64,000 nucleotides of DNA. Source: Streptomyces sp. NBC_01235 (GTDB taxonomy: Bacteria > Actinomycetota > Actinomycetes > Streptomycetales > Streptomycetaceae). The translations under genes and the position numbers were made by a program. Shown one piece after another: positions 44,663 to 53,955 of the stretch; position 1 is the stretch's first letter, and each line of letters starts with the position of its first letter. The stretch lies in the NCBI RefSeq assembly GCF_035989285.1, contig NZ_CP108513.1, positions 1,550,001-1,614,000 on the forward strand, written 5' to 3'. A model generated the notes under the pieces. The model worked only from the letters and a program-made list of their open reading frames with translations, did no database searches and was not told the origin of the DNA.

Positions 44663-45187
44663 ATGCTGGAGCTCGCCATCCTCGGTTTCCTGTACGACGC
44701 CCCGTTGCACGGCTACGAGCTGCGCAAACGCATCACGGCATTGACGGGACACGTACGCCCCGTGGCCGAGAGCACCCTGTACCCGGCGATCAAGCGTCTG
44801 GAGAAGGCAGGCTTCCTGGTGCGCGCCACGGAGCCCGGTGCCGTGGCGGCTCCGCGCCATGTCCTGAGCCTCACCGACGCGGGCAGGGGCGAACTGCGCC
44901 GACGGCTCGCGGAGCCCGATCAGCGCGACGTCACCGACGAGAACCGCTGGTTCACCGTGCTCGCCTTCCTCCGCCATCTGGACGACACCGCCGCCCAGGC
45001 GGCCGTACTGCGCCGTCGGCTGGCCTTCCTGGAGGAGCCTGCGAGCTTCTTCTACGACGACGACCGGCCGCTGGGTGCAGAAGAGTTGGCGGATCCGTTC
45101 CGGCGCGGCGTCCTGACCATCGCGCGGGCCACGTCCCGGGCCGAGCTCGGCTGGCTGCGCGACACGCTCGACTCACTGGGCGGCTGA
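44663..45187 (+). CDS. PadR family transcriptional regulator
   Basis: 174 aa. N-terminal winged helix: LELAILGFLYDAPLHGYELR, ITALTGHVRPVAESTLYPAI, KRLEKAGFLVRATEPG. The C-terminal half is the helical Vir_act_alpha_C-type dimerisation domain (ENRWFTVLAFLRHLDDTAAQ, FFYDDDRPLGAEELADPFRR). ATG 44663. Divergent from an alpha/beta hydrolase with paired repeats between them. Its 3' end overlaps the convergent DUF2236 gene by 15 bp. Confidence 0.92.
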   Translation: MLELAILGFLYDAPLHGYELRKRITALTGHVRPVAESTLYPAIKRLEKAGFLVRATEPGAVAAPRHVLSLTDAGRGELRRRLAEPDQRDVTDENRWFTVLAFLRHLDDTAAQAAVLRRRLAFLEEPASFFYDDDRPLGAEELADPFRRGVLTIARATSRAELGWLRDTLDSLGG

Positions 45188-46069
45188 CCCGTCCGCGTGC
45201 CGTACAGGGCAGCCGCCTGCGCCGGGCACCGGGCGGGTGCCCAGCTCGCCCAGTCGGTAGCCGTTCGGGTAGCCCTTGATCTCCCGGTTCTGTCGCGCGT
45301 AGTGGGGTGCGCGGCGCGGCGGCATCAGCCGCACCGCGCGTCCACGCGCGCGTACCGCCCCGCGCACCAGGGCACGCGTGACGCGGTCCGGAGAGGGGTA
45401 TCGGAAGGCCTTCAGGAGCGGTTCGTCGAGAAGGGCGAGCGTTGCACCGCGCAGGACGGGCGCCAGCGGCCTCGGGTACCAGGAGGCCATCAGGTCGAGC
45501 GTGGCGTCCGAAACCCGTCGCCCACCCTCGTCCCACGCGAAGTGCGCCTCTTCGTAGGCGTCGAGGCAGGCCTCGAACTCCTCGTAGGTCTCGGGGATGT
45601 CCTTGATGCCCATGCGATGCCCCAGGGTGCGGTAGTGCACCGTGCAGGCGACGATCTCGTGGCGTGACAGCCTGCGCCATCCATAGGCGTCGATCCAGCG
45701 CTTGGGCACCACGACGAACGTGCACAGCACGTACCGCATGTCGTCGTTGCTGATGTCGTAACTGCGATGCATCTGGTTGATGCGACGGACGGCCGTACGC
45801 CCCTTCTCGCTGTCGAAGCCGTGCTCGACGACGGCGTCGAGCAGCAGCGAGGTGTCGTCGTAGCGCTTCTGGGCGCGATCCGTGAGTTCCGCTGTTTCCG
45901 CGAGCAGACGCCCGATGCTCGGCACCGCGTAGGTGCGGTACAGGGCCAGTTCCAGGGCGCGGGTGACGTCCCAGGGGAACTCGTACGCCGCCGTGAGTCG
46001 GTAGATCTCGAACGCGTCCTCGTACGGGTCCAGCCGTCGGATCTGTTCGAGTCGCTCGAAGCGCTTCAC
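45173..46069 (-). CDS. MpaB/DUF2236 family oxygenase-like protein
   Basis: 298 aa from GTG 46069 with a GGGGG/GGAG ribosome region; the family I recall begins with a KRxERLxxIxRLDP segment, as here (VKRFERLEQIRRLDPYEDAF). Marks: EIYRLTAAYEFPWDVTRALE, YRTYAVPSIGRLLAETAEL, RRINQMHRSYDISNDDMRYV, LCTFVVVPKRWIDAYGWRRL and VHYRTLGHRMGIKDIPETYE. The family includes rubber oxygenase-like and mycophenolic-acid MpaB-like heme proteins; the His positions (QMHRS, VHYRTLGHRM) fit heme or metal binding. The frame stays open up to 46507, but the extension would fully cover an opposite-strand gene. Function in this organism unknown. Confidence 0.8.
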   Translation of the reverse strand: MKRFERLEQIRRLDPYEDAFEIYRLTAAYEFPWDVTRALELALYRTYAVPSIGRLLAETAELTDRAQKRYDDTSLLLDAVVEHGFDSEKGRTAVRRINQMHRSYDISNDDMRYVLCTFVVVPKRWIDAYGWRRLSRHEIVACTVHYRTLGHRMGIKDIPETYEEFEACLDAYEEAHFAWDEGGRRVSDATLDLMASWYPRPLAPVLRGATLALLDEPLLKAFRYPSPDRVTRALVRGAVRARGRAVRLMPPRRAPHYARQNREIKGYPNGYRLGELGTRPVPGAGGCPVRHADGSAAQ

Positions 46070-46123
46070 CGCTCCGTCCCCCTTCTGCTGCCGGAACTCC
46101 AACCCTAGGTTGAACAGCAGGAG

Positions 46124-46498
46124 ATGAACGATCAGTTGCAGGAACCACGCAGGGGGAAGGTGGTCGACGTGTTTGACAGGATCCGCCAGGCCTACCGGAG
46201 ATTCCTCGAGGCGCCGCGCGCACGGTCGCGTCCTGACGGGGAAGGACGTCCGGACGGGGCACCGCGTGCCGGTGGGAAACGCGCGCACAATCTGTTTGAG
46301 GCGGCCGCAGCGTATGTCTCGGCCTGTGCCGAGGACGACCAGGACGGGATCGACGAGGCGGCGGGCTGGGTGTCGCCGGAGGCCCTGTCCTTCGGGGTCA
46401 ACGAACTGGCCTGTCGCGCCGTCATCGCGCTCGCGCGGGAGCGCGACGAGTCGCCGCGGGCCGTGGCTCGTGCGCTCCTCGGACTGCCGACGGCGTGA
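46124..46498 (+). CDS. Hypothetical protein
   Basis: 124 aa from ATG 46124; the start is uncertain because an AGGAG abuts the ATG and later GTG codons (near 46160-46172) have comparable sites. The middle is charged (RRFLEAPRARSRPDGEGRPD) and the C-terminus is helical and acidic (NLFEAAAAYVSACAEDDQDG, VSPEALSFGVNELACRAVIA). No signal or membrane helix; soluble. Divergent from the DUF2236 gene with a small palindrome AACCTAGGTT-like (near 46101-46111) in between. No family recognised. Confidence 0.7.
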   Translation: MNDQLQEPRRGKVVDVFDRIRQAYRRFLEAPRARSRPDGEGRPDGAPRAGGKRAHNLFEAAAAYVSACAEDDQDGIDEAAGWVSPEALSFGVNELACRAVIALARERDESPRAVARALLGLPTA

Positions 46499-46635
46499 CG
46501 CATCCAAGGGCCGGAGGTGGTCGATTCGCCCCGTCCGGCCGGAAAGCTGCAGCTCCGGGTATCGGGGAGTCGTGACAAGCGCCTTCCCGCAGCACTAGGG
46601 TGCGCGCCGTTGGACGAACCGATGGGGAGGCTGGG

Positions 46636-47550
46636 ATGGCCGGGACGGACGAGGACGCCGTCGCCGCCGCGGACGACGCGCTCTATGTGCTGACGGCGGT
46701 GCTGCTGACGCCGGCGAAGTTCCCGAGCGCGCTGGGCGACGACTACCCGGAGGCCTGTGCGGCGCTCGGCCTCCCGCCGCTCGCCGACGGGTATGGCCTG
46801 GTGCTGGGCCAGGACGGCGAGGGCGCGCGGTGGACTGTCGTCATCGACGACGTGTCGCTGGTGGCTGTCGCTATCGCGTCGTGGGACTGCGGCATGGAGT
46901 ACGACCTGTCGCCCGACGAGCGGACGGTCGTCGCCGCGCTGCCCGGCTGGCCGTTGGCGGTCGCCGTCGCGGCTCCGGGTGTACCCGCTCCGCACGATCC
47001 AGCCCCCGAGGTCGTGGACAGCCCTGCGCTGTGCCCTCCGGACACGACCACCTGGGGTCCGGCCCAGCGACGACTCGGGGCCGACGAGATCGCGCTCCAG
47101 TGGGCCCTGTGGCGCGAACAGATCGACGACACGGAGTTCGCGCCTCCGCGGGAGGGCACTGCCGCGGACCCGGCCACCGACGAGGGAGACAGGTCCAAGA
47201 CTGGCGAGGCCGAGGTGGGTGACGGGTCCGACGGTTCCGAAACCAACGGGGTTGACAGGGCCGAGAAGGACGCGCCGAAGGGGCCCAGCGGTGTCCGACG
47301 GGTCCTGGAAGAGGTGCGCGCCTACGTGGACACCCCGCCTCCCCTCGGCCGCGTGCGTTCTTCGTTCGCTCCCGGTGACGCGCGCACGCTGCGCGCCGAC
47401 GGCCCTGGCTGGTCACTGGTGGCCAGGACCGACGACATCGCGTTCGTCCTCCTCGACGACCAGCCCGGCGAGGTGCTGCCGGTCGGCCGCGGACCCGAAC
47501 TGCCCGGGCTCCTGGAGGCGCTCGACAAGATGGCCGTACGACCCCTGTGA
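46636..47550 (+). CDS. Hypothetical protein, two-lobed
   Basis: 304 aa from ATG 46636, with GGGGAGG upstream (the in-frame GTG 46600 lacks a site). Two globular parts, LTAVLLTPAKFPSALGDDYP / WTVVIDDVSLVAVAIASWDC and WSLVARTDDIAFVLLDDQPG, flank an acidic, low-complexity linker (TGEAEVGDGSDGSETNGVDR). No signal peptide or membrane helix. I do not recognise the family. The repeated D-x-A/V-x-V-x-L-x-D pattern suggests two related beta-rich lobes. A convergent hairpin follows. Confidence 0.75.
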   Translation: MAGTDEDAVAAADDALYVLTAVLLTPAKFPSALGDDYPEACAALGLPPLADGYGLVLGQDGEGARWTVVIDDVSLVAVAIASWDCGMEYDLSPDERTVVAALPGWPLAVAVAAPGVPAPHDPAPEVVDSPALCPPDTTTWGPAQRRLGADEIALQWALWREQIDDTEFAPPREGTAADPATDEGDRSKTGEAEVGDGSDGSETNGVDRAEKDAPKGPSGVRRVLEEVRAYVDTPPPLGRVRSSFAPGDARTLRADGPGWSLVARTDDIAFVLLDDQPGEVLPVGRGPELPGLLEALDKMAVRPL

Positions 47551-47624
47551 CCTTCTGGGACGGGACGGTTCCTGCCGGCCGCGCGACGCCCGCGTGCCCC
47601 GACGGCTTGGGTGTGCCGGACGGC

Positions 47625-47645
47625 GGGGACCGCGGCGCGGTCCCC
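47625..47645. terminator. Hairpin terminator between convergent genes
   Basis: Stem GGGGACCG at 47625-47632 with CGGTCCCC at 47638-47645, loop of 5. It lies between the stops at 47550 (+) and 47651 (-). Confidence 0.8.
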
Positions 47646-47650
47646 GTCAC

Positions 47651-47833
47651 TCACCGGCCGAGCTCCTTGCGTGTGGCGCGGCGCAGCCTGCGCCGTTGTG
47701 AGGGATCCAGCGTGAGGTAGGCCGCCGCCGGAACTCCCAGCACGATCAGCAGGGCAGCCCACCAGGGCAGCCAGATCAGCAGGAGGAGCCCAGCCGCCAC
47801 ACCTCCTGCGGCGATCTTCGCGTTCTTCGACAT
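47651..47833 (-). CDS. Small membrane protein
   Basis: 60 aa from ATG 47833 with an AAGGAGG site. A short Lys-containing N-terminus (MSKNAKIAAGG) is followed by one long hydrophobic hairpin (VAAGLLLLIWLPWWAALLIV, LGVPAAAYLTL) and a very basic C-terminus (QRRRLRRATRKELGR). Probably two short membrane segments with both ends cytoplasmic. Function unknown. Confidence 0.85.
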   Translation of the reverse strand: MSKNAKIAAGGVAAGLLLLIWLPWWAALLIVLGVPAAAYLTLDPSQRRRLRRATRKELGR

Positions 47834-48074
47834 GTGCGTCGCCTCCTTCGCGGCCAATGCCGCTCTCTGCCATGAAAACGGGTCCGCGCCGCCCGTGGTT
47901 CCGGACACGACCCTGAGACGTCCCTGAGGTACATCCCCGAGACGCCCCTGAGGAACCCCTCACCCCGGGTTCGCGGACGGCCGGATCCAAAGTTGGCAGG
48001 CGTTTCGCGCCGAAGTGCTGTACCCTCGGCGACCCCGACCCCGGTAGTCAAATTTGAGGAGCAGACTCATCACC

Positions 48075-51000
48075 GTGCAGAGGGTTCCCGTGGAAGCATC
48101 GTCCGAGTTCTCCGAACTGTCCCGTTGCTGCGCCGTGTTCGTGCCCGGCACCCCGGCCCGCACCGGCAGCGTCGCCTTCTGGCGCCCCGACGGTGACGCA
48201 CCTCCCGTCGTCGCATCGGGGACCGTTCAGGATCTGGCCGTCGTCCGGCCTGCCGACGCCGGTGTGGCGCTCGCGCGCGTGCCCGCCGTGCTGCTGCCTG
48301 TGCGGGACGCCCTGCCCGTCCTCACACACTCGCGTGTCACGCCGGACGCGCACCGGGCCATCGCTTTCTGGGATGCGGCCGCCCTGTTGGCCCTGCGCTG
48401 CGTGGCACGTGGACTGCTGCTGCCCGGCCTGTCCCAGGAAGACCACGACGCCTGGAGGATCGGCCCCCTGGGCCCGGAGGACATCGAGCAGGTGCGCCGG
48501 CTGGCTGCCGCGATGCCGCCCGAGGCACACGCCGTGCCGGTGGACGAAACGCTGCCACTGCGGCTCCCCGGCCCCGAACGACTGCTGCGTGCCTTCTTGG
48601 ACGCCGTCGCGGACACGCTGCCCCGTACGCCCGCAGCACCGCTCGTGACGGGCGGGCCGGCCTACGCGGCATCACAGCCCCAGCACGTCCCGGAGCTGCG
48701 CGCATGGGCGACCGGTGTCGCCGCAGGTCACGACGCCGGCGTACGGATCTCGCTGCGGATCGAGGTCTCGGGGATCGACGACGTGTCAGGGCTCGACGTG
48801 TCGGAGCTCGCCGTGTCCGGGGCCGATGGGGCACGTGCGGATGTGGAGAGGGCCAGGGACGAGGGATCCGGGGCTGATGAGCTGCGGGCTGATGAGCTGC
48901 GGGTGGATGAGTCCCGATCGGATGGCTCCCTGGCGCCTGTCCACGGGCGCCGTGCCGTCGGGATCGCGGACGCCGCGGCAGGCCGGACGGTGCCGAGGTT
49001 CCGGGCCGTCCCGCAGGTGCACAGCGTGAGCGATCCCGCGCTGCTCGCGGACGCCGCCGAGATCTGGGGAGATCCCGGCGTCACGCAGGGGGCGTTCGGG
49101 CCGCGCGCGCGGATGGACGCCCTGCTCGCCCTGCGCCGGGCGGCCCGGGCCTGGCCCGCGCTGACGCCCCTGTTGTCGGCGACCGTCCCGCACGCCGTCG
49201 ATCTCCTGGACGAAGAGGTCGCCGAGCTGCTGGGCGAGGGTTCGCGGGCGCTCGCGAGCGCGGGGGTCGAGGTGCACTGGCCACGGGAACTGGCCCGCAC
49301 CCTGACCGCCCGCGCGGTCGTGGGGCCGCCGCAGGAGGCGACGGGACCGGACCGCACCGGCTCGGACACGCCGTCCTTCCTGTCCGCGGACGCGCTCCTC
49401 ACCTTCACCTGGTGGTTCGGAGTGGGCGACCACCAGCTGACGCGCGAGGAACTGGACCGTCTGGCCGAGGCCAACCGGCCTCTGGTGCGACTGCGCGACC
49501 AGTGGGTCCTGATCGACCCACGAGAACTGCGCCGTGCCCGCGCGCAGCAGGACCACAAGATGACACCCGTGGAGGCCCTGGGCGCCGCTCTGACGGGCTC
49601 CACTGAGGTGGACGGCCGCAGGGTCGACGTAGAGCCCACCGGGTGGCTGGCGGCCCTGCGGGAGCGGCTGACGCGGCCCGAGGCGCAGGAGCCGGTGGAG
49701 CAGCCCGCCGCGCTCGACGCCACACTGCGCGACTACCAGCGGCGCGGCTTGGACTGGCTGGCCCGGATCACGTCCCTGGGGCTGGGCTGTTGTCTGGCGG
49801 ACGACATGGGGCTCGGCAAGACCGTCACGTTGATCGCCCTGCACCTGCACCGCCAGACGGAGCCCTCGGCGGCAGGTCCGACCCTCGTGGTCTGTCCGAC
49901 GTCCCTGATGGGCAACTGGCAGCGGGAGATCGAGCGGTTCGCGCCGGGCACGCCGGTGCGCCGCTTCCATGGGACGCGTCGTGACCTGGAGGCCCTGGCC
50001 GACGGGGAGTTCGTGCTCACCACCTACGGCACGCTGCGGCTGGACCCGGGCCGGCTCCGTGAGGTGCCGTGGGGCCTGGTCGTCGCGGATGAGGCGCAGC
50101 ACGTGAAGAACCCGTACTCGGAGACCGCGCGGTCGCTGCGCGCCATCGGCGCACGCGCGCGTGTCGCGCTCACGGGCACCCCGGTGGAGAACAACCTCTC
50201 CGAGCTGTGGGCAATCCTGGACTGGACGACACCAGGGCTGCTGGGCCGGCTCGGTGCCTTCCGTACGCGGTACGCGCGAGCCGTCGAGGACGGCGGGGAT
50301 CCGGCCGCAGCAAAGCGCCTCGCCCGGCTCGTGGGACCGTTCCTGCTGCGTCGCCGCAAGTCGGACCCGGGGATCGCCCCCGAGCTGCCGCCGAAGACCG
50401 AGACCGATCGCCCAGTGTCCCTCACCAAGGAACAGGCGGGCCTGTACGAGGCCGTGGTGCGCGAGACGCTCGAGGCGATCGCCGAAGCCGACGACATGGC
50501 GCGACGCGGGCTGATCGTGAAGCTCCTGACCGGCCTCAAGCAGATCTGCAACCATCCGGCGCAGTACCTGAAGGAGGAGCGGCCGAGGACCGCCGGGCGC
50601 TCGGGGAAACTTGAGCTTCTGGACGAGCTGCTCGACACCCTCCTCTCCGAGGGGGCGAGCGTGCTGGTCTTCACGCAGTACGTGCGTTTGGCGCGTCTCC
50701 TGGAACAACATCTGGCAGCGCGTGGCGTGCGCACGCAGTTCCTGCACGGCGGCACGTCCGTCGCCGAGCGCGAGGCCATGGTCCGGCGCTTCCAGGGGGG
50801 TGAGGTCCCGGTGTTCCTGCTGTCGCTCAGGGCGGCCGGCACAGGCCTCAACCTCACGCGCGCGGAGCACGTCGTGCACTACGACCGCTGGTGGAATCCG
50901 GCCGTCGAGGCGCAGGCCACCGACCGGGCGTACCGCATCGGCCAGACCCGGCCCGTTCAGGTGCACCGGCTGATCGCCGAGGGCACGATCGAGGATCGCA

Positions 51001-51128
51001 TCGCCGGCATGCTGCGCCGCAAACGAGACCTGGCCGACGCCGTTCTCGGGGCCGGCGAGGCGGCGCTCACGGAACTGACGGATGCCGAGCTGGCCGATCT
51101 GGTGGAGCTGCGAGGGGGCACGCGATGA
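48075..51128 (+). CDS. SNF2-family DEAD/DEAH helicase/translocase
   Basis: 1,017 aa from GTG 48075; the start is uncertain (GTG 48090 or TTG 48054 are alternatives). The first 500 residues are an extension with an acidic low-complexity insert and a SNF2-associated bacterial domain (FTWWFGVGDHQLTREELDRL). The SNF2 core follows: YQRRGLDWLARITSLGLGCC, Walker A DDMGLGKTVT, VCPTSLMGNWQREIERFAP, motif II VADEAQHVKNP, LTGTPVENNLSELWAILDW. Helicase C has VLVFTQYVRLARLLEQHLAA, SLRAAGTGLNLTRAEHVVHY, DRWWNPAVEAQATDRAYRIG. It probably moves along DNA to strip proteins (RapA/HepA-like). It overlaps the SWIM-protein gene by an ATGA. Confidence 0.93.
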   Translation: MQRVPVEASSEFSELSRCCAVFVPGTPARTGSVAFWRPDGDAPPVVASGTVQDLAVVRPADAGVALARVPAVLLPVRDALPVLTHSRVTPDAHRAIAFWDAAALLALRCVARGLLLPGLSQEDHDAWRIGPLGPEDIEQVRRLAAAMPPEAHAVPVDETLPLRLPGPERLLRAFLDAVADTLPRTPAAPLVTGGPAYAASQPQHVPELRAWATGVAAGHDAGVRISLRIEVSGIDDVSGLDVSELAVSGADGARADVERARDEGSGADELRADELRVDESRSDGSLAPVHGRRAVGIADAAAGRTVPRFRAVPQVHSVSDPALLADAAEIWGDPGVTQGAFGPRARMDALLALRRAARAWPALTPLLSATVPHAVDLLDEEVAELLGEGSRALASAGVEVHWPRELARTLTARAVVGPPQEATGPDRTGSDTPSFLSADALLTFTWWFGVGDHQLTREELDRLAEANRPLVRLRDQWVLIDPRELRRARAQQDHKMTPVEALGAALTGSTEVDGRRVDVEPTGWLAALRERLTRPEAQEPVEQPAALDATLRDYQRRGLDWLARITSLGLGCCLADDMGLGKTVTLIALHLHRQTEPSAAGPTLVVCPTSLMGNWQREIERFAPGTPVRRFHGTRRDLEALADGEFVLTTYGTLRLDPGRLREVPWGLVVADEAQHVKNPYSETARSLRAIGARARVALTGTPVENNLSELWAILDWTTPGLLGRLGAFRTRYARAVEDGGDPAAAKRLARLVGPFLLRRRKSDPGIAPELPPKTETDRPVSLTKEQAGLYEAVVRETLEAIAEADDMARRGLIVKLLTGLKQICNHPAQYLKEERPRTAGRSGKLELLDELLDTLLSEGASVLVFTQYVRLARLLEQHLAARGVRTQFLHGGTSVAEREAMVRRFQGGEVPVFLLSLRAAGTGLNLTRAEHVVHYDRWWNPAVEAQATDRAYRIGQTRPVQVHRLIAEGTIEDRIAGMLRRKRDLADAVLGAGEAALTELTDAELADLVELRGGTR

Positions 51129-52432
51129 ACCGGCACGACAGCATCGAGGAACGAACCTTTGCGGCGTTGCCTCCCGCGCGCGGGAGGGGGTTCGCGCAGA
51201 CGTGGTGGGGCCGGGCTTGGCTGGCCGCGTTGGAGGACGGAGCGCTGGACGGGGAGCAGGTGAGGACCGGCCGTCGGCTCGCGCGCGCGGGCGCCGTGGG
51301 CGCGGTGTCGGTGCGGCCGGGGCGCATCACGGCCGTCGTCGAGGACCGCGATCGCACGCCGCACCGGGCCGACGTCTTGCTCGACACGCTTTCGGACGCG
51401 CACTGGGACCGTTTCCTGGACCTGGCGGTCGAGCGGGCAGGACACGTCGCCGCGCTGCTGGACCGCGAGATGCCGCCGCACCTGGTCGAGGACGCCGAGA
51501 CGGCCGGCATCGACCTGCTGCCCGGGCTCGGCGACCTGGAGGCGGAGTGCGACTGCGGTGCCTGGGACCACTGCGGTCACACGGCGGCGGTCTGCTACCA
51601 GGTGGCAAGGCTGCTCGACCAGGATCCGTTCGTCCTGCTGCTGCTCCGGGGACGCGCCGAACAGGTCCTGCTGGACGACCTCCAGGCGCGCGGCACCGCC
51701 GCTCGGGCCGGATCGGAACCGCCCCAGGCCGAAGGGGTGGACGCGGCGGAGGCGTACGAGGCAGGGAGCATCCTGCCTCCGCTGCCCGCCGCGCCCGAAC
51801 TCCCGGAAGAACCAGGCGTTCCGCCCTCGTTGGACACGGAGGCCCCGTCCCCGCCCGGGGTTGATCCGGCAGCACTGGAGATCCTGGCCGCCCGGACGGC
51901 CGCCACGGCGCACCTGATGCTCGCGGAGGCGCTCCGCGAGAGGTCCGGACGGCGTGCGTCCACGGCCGAGCTGACGGTCGGCCAGGACGCGGCACGGCTG
52001 GCGGAAGGCATCCCCGAAGGCTCTCAGACAGCGGATCGACCTGCGATGGCCGCCGCCGCCCGACTCGCCGCCGGGTCGGGGCGCAGTCCGGAGCAACTGG
52101 CGTCGGCCGCACGCGCCTGGCGACATGGAGGGGCGGCCGCACTGTCGGTGTTCGAGGAGGAGTGGTTCGTGGAGGGCGAGGCGCTCGCACGCGCGCGTGC
52201 CGCGCTGGATGCGGCCTGGGAGGAGGACGAGCGGCCGGTGCTGCGGGCGCGGGGAAACCGGTGGACGGTCGTCGGAGCGGCCTGCCAACTGCGGTTGGGG
52301 CGAGACGGCCGTTGGTGGCCGTACCGCAAGGAGGGTGGACGCTGGATGCCGGCCGGGGACGCGGCCCACGATCCAGCGACGGCCCTGGCCATTGCCCGAC
52401 CCGACGGCGAGGAAGCGCTTTCCCGAACGTGA
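51125..52432 (+). CDS. SWIM zinc-finger protein paired with the SNF2 helicase
   Basis: 435 aa. N-terminus FAQTWWGRAWLAALEDGALD typical of this group. The SWIM motif CxCx(n)CxH is visible as CDCGAWDHCGHTAAVCY near residue 142. A helical region and then a C-terminal lobe (ALSVFEEEWFVEGEALARAR, RWTVVGAACQLRLGRDGRWW) follow. SWIM domains bind zinc and may contact DNA or protein. The start ATG at 51125 overlaps the helicase stop, so the two proteins are coupled and probably act as a complex (inference). Confidence 0.92.
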   Translation: MNRHDSIEERTFAALPPARGRGFAQTWWGRAWLAALEDGALDGEQVRTGRRLARAGAVGAVSVRPGRITAVVEDRDRTPHRADVLLDTLSDAHWDRFLDLAVERAGHVAALLDREMPPHLVEDAETAGIDLLPGLGDLEAECDCGAWDHCGHTAAVCYQVARLLDQDPFVLLLLRGRAEQVLLDDLQARGTAARAGSEPPQAEGVDAAEAYEAGSILPPLPAAPELPEEPGVPPSLDTEAPSPPGVDPAALEILAARTAATAHLMLAEALRERSGRRASTAELTVGQDAARLAEGIPEGSQTADRPAMAAAARLAAGSGRSPEQLASAARAWRHGGAAALSVFEEEWFVEGEALARARAALDAAWEEDERPVLRARGNRWTVVGAACQLRLGRDGRWWPYRKEGGRWMPAGDAAHDPATALAIARPDGEEALSRT

Positions 52433-52572
52433 GGTCGTTCCCGTGGCTCGGGTGCGTCGGTCTGACGGGCGGCCGACGCACCGCGTTCACCCGGAGGTCG
52501 TACGACGTTCGGCGCGTACCCCAACTCTGGCCGCTGTCACCGAACTTGCCGAGCTGCCCCTCAGGAGGCCCG

Positions 52573-53925
52573 ATGTCCCCGCACGCCACCGGTCGACGCC
52601 GCGTCCGTCGTTCCGTCGCCGCGGGCGTACCGCTCGCTGTGCTGGCCGCGCTCGCCACCGCCGGACCGGCCGCCGCGGGTACGCCGTCTCAGGAGGCGCG
52701 GGAGGCACAGGTCACCAGGATCGCGACGCTCGGCGACATCCCGCTCGGGGCGTTCAGCAACGCGCTGCTGCCCGGGACGGTGGACGACGACCGCGGCGTG
52801 GACCTCGGCGGCATCGGCAGCGACATCTGTCCGACGGGCCGCAAGGGCGAGTTCTGGACGGTCACGGACCGTGGGCCCAACGGACAGATCAAGGTGGGCG
52901 GCACGAAGCGCCGGACGTTCCCCGTACCCGGGTTCGATCCGGCGATCGTGCGGATCCGGGTGTCCGGGGACACGGTGAAGGTGTTGCAGGCGATCCCGGT
53001 CACCACGTCGTCGGGGAAGCCCGTGACGGGGCTGTCGAACCAGGCGGGACGCGACGAGGCTCCGTACTCCTACAACGCACTGACACCCCTGTCCTACAAC
53101 CCCAACGGGCTGGACACGGAAGGCGTCGTCCAGGCGGCGGACGGGAGTTTCTGGCTCATCGACGAGTACGGGCCCTCGCTGGTGCACGTCTCCACGCGTG
53201 GGAAGGTGCTGACGCGTTACGTTCCTCAGGGGCTGAACCTGACGGGTACGGACTACCCGGTGGTGGAGGCACTGCCCTCGGTCCTGCTGCACCGGAAGAT
53301 CAACCGTGGCTTCGAGGGGCTCGCCCAACTTCCGGGCGGCGACCTCGTGCTGGCGATGCAGAGCCCGCTGTCGCTCCCGGACACGGCCGCGGGAGAGGGC
53401 TCGCGGACCGCGCGTCTGCTGCGTTTCTCACCGAAGAAGAAGGCCGTCACCGCCGAGTACGCATACCGCTTCGACCCGGTCGACGTGGTCGACCCGAGCG
53501 AGGACGACACCTCCGAGCTCAAGATCTCCTCGGTGGTCGCCGTGGGCGGTGACCGGCTGCTGGTGGAGGAGCGCACGGACAAAGCCGCACGGCTCCAGCT
53601 GGTACGCCTGGGCCGGGAGGCGAACATCCTCGGCAGCCGCTGGGACGACGATGCGACGTCACCGTCGTTGGAGCAGCTCGACGACCCCGCCGCCTCGGGG
53701 GTTCCGGAACTGTCCAAGCGGCTTGTCGTCGACCTGGGCAGGGTCGCCGGGGTGCCCGGGAAGATCGAGGGCGTCGCGCTCGTCGACCACGACACGCTGG
53801 CCCTCGTCAACGACAATGACTTCGGGATGACGGACGGCGCGGGCGCCTTCGACGCGCAGGGCCGACTGATCGACAGCGGCATCGAGACGACGGTCACCTA
53901 TGTGCGGCTGCCGCGGCGCATTTGA
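52573..53925 (+). CDS. Secreted esterase-like phytase-family protein
   Basis: 450 aa from ATG 52573 with an AGGAGG site. Tat/Sec-like signal peptide (RRRVRRSVAAGVPLAVLAAL, cleavage near PAAAG). The body is a beta-propeller-like phytase esterase domain: RIATLGDIPLGAFSNALLPG, VDLGGIGSDICPTGRKGEFW, TVTDRGPNGQIK, DTEGVVQAADGSFWLIDEYG, FEGLAQLPGGDLVLAMQSPL. The family is extracellular and may act on phosphate esters or other substrates. Single-gene unit. Confidence 0.88.
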   Translation: MSPHATGRRRVRRSVAAGVPLAVLAALATAGPAAAGTPSQEAREAQVTRIATLGDIPLGAFSNALLPGTVDDDRGVDLGGIGSDICPTGRKGEFWTVTDRGPNGQIKVGGTKRRTFPVPGFDPAIVRIRVSGDTVKVLQAIPVTTSSGKPVTGLSNQAGRDEAPYSYNALTPLSYNPNGLDTEGVVQAADGSFWLIDEYGPSLVHVSTRGKVLTRYVPQGLNLTGTDYPVVEALPSVLLHRKINRGFEGLAQLPGGDLVLAMQSPLSLPDTAAGEGSRTARLLRFSPKKKAVTAEYAYRFDPVDVVDPSEDDTSELKISSVVAVGGDRLLVEERTDKAARLQLVRLGREANILGSRWDDDATSPSLEQLDDPAASGVPELSKRLVVDLGRVAGVPGKIEGVALVDHDTLALVNDNDFGMTDGAGAFDAQGRLIDSGIETTVTYVRLPRRI

Positions 53926-53955
53926 GACGGACGGCGCCCCACACGCGCGTGCACG

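Noticed and set aside
45173-46507. DUF2236 protein extended to 444 aa
   Set aside because: The extension covers an opposite-strand ORF and lacks family similarity.
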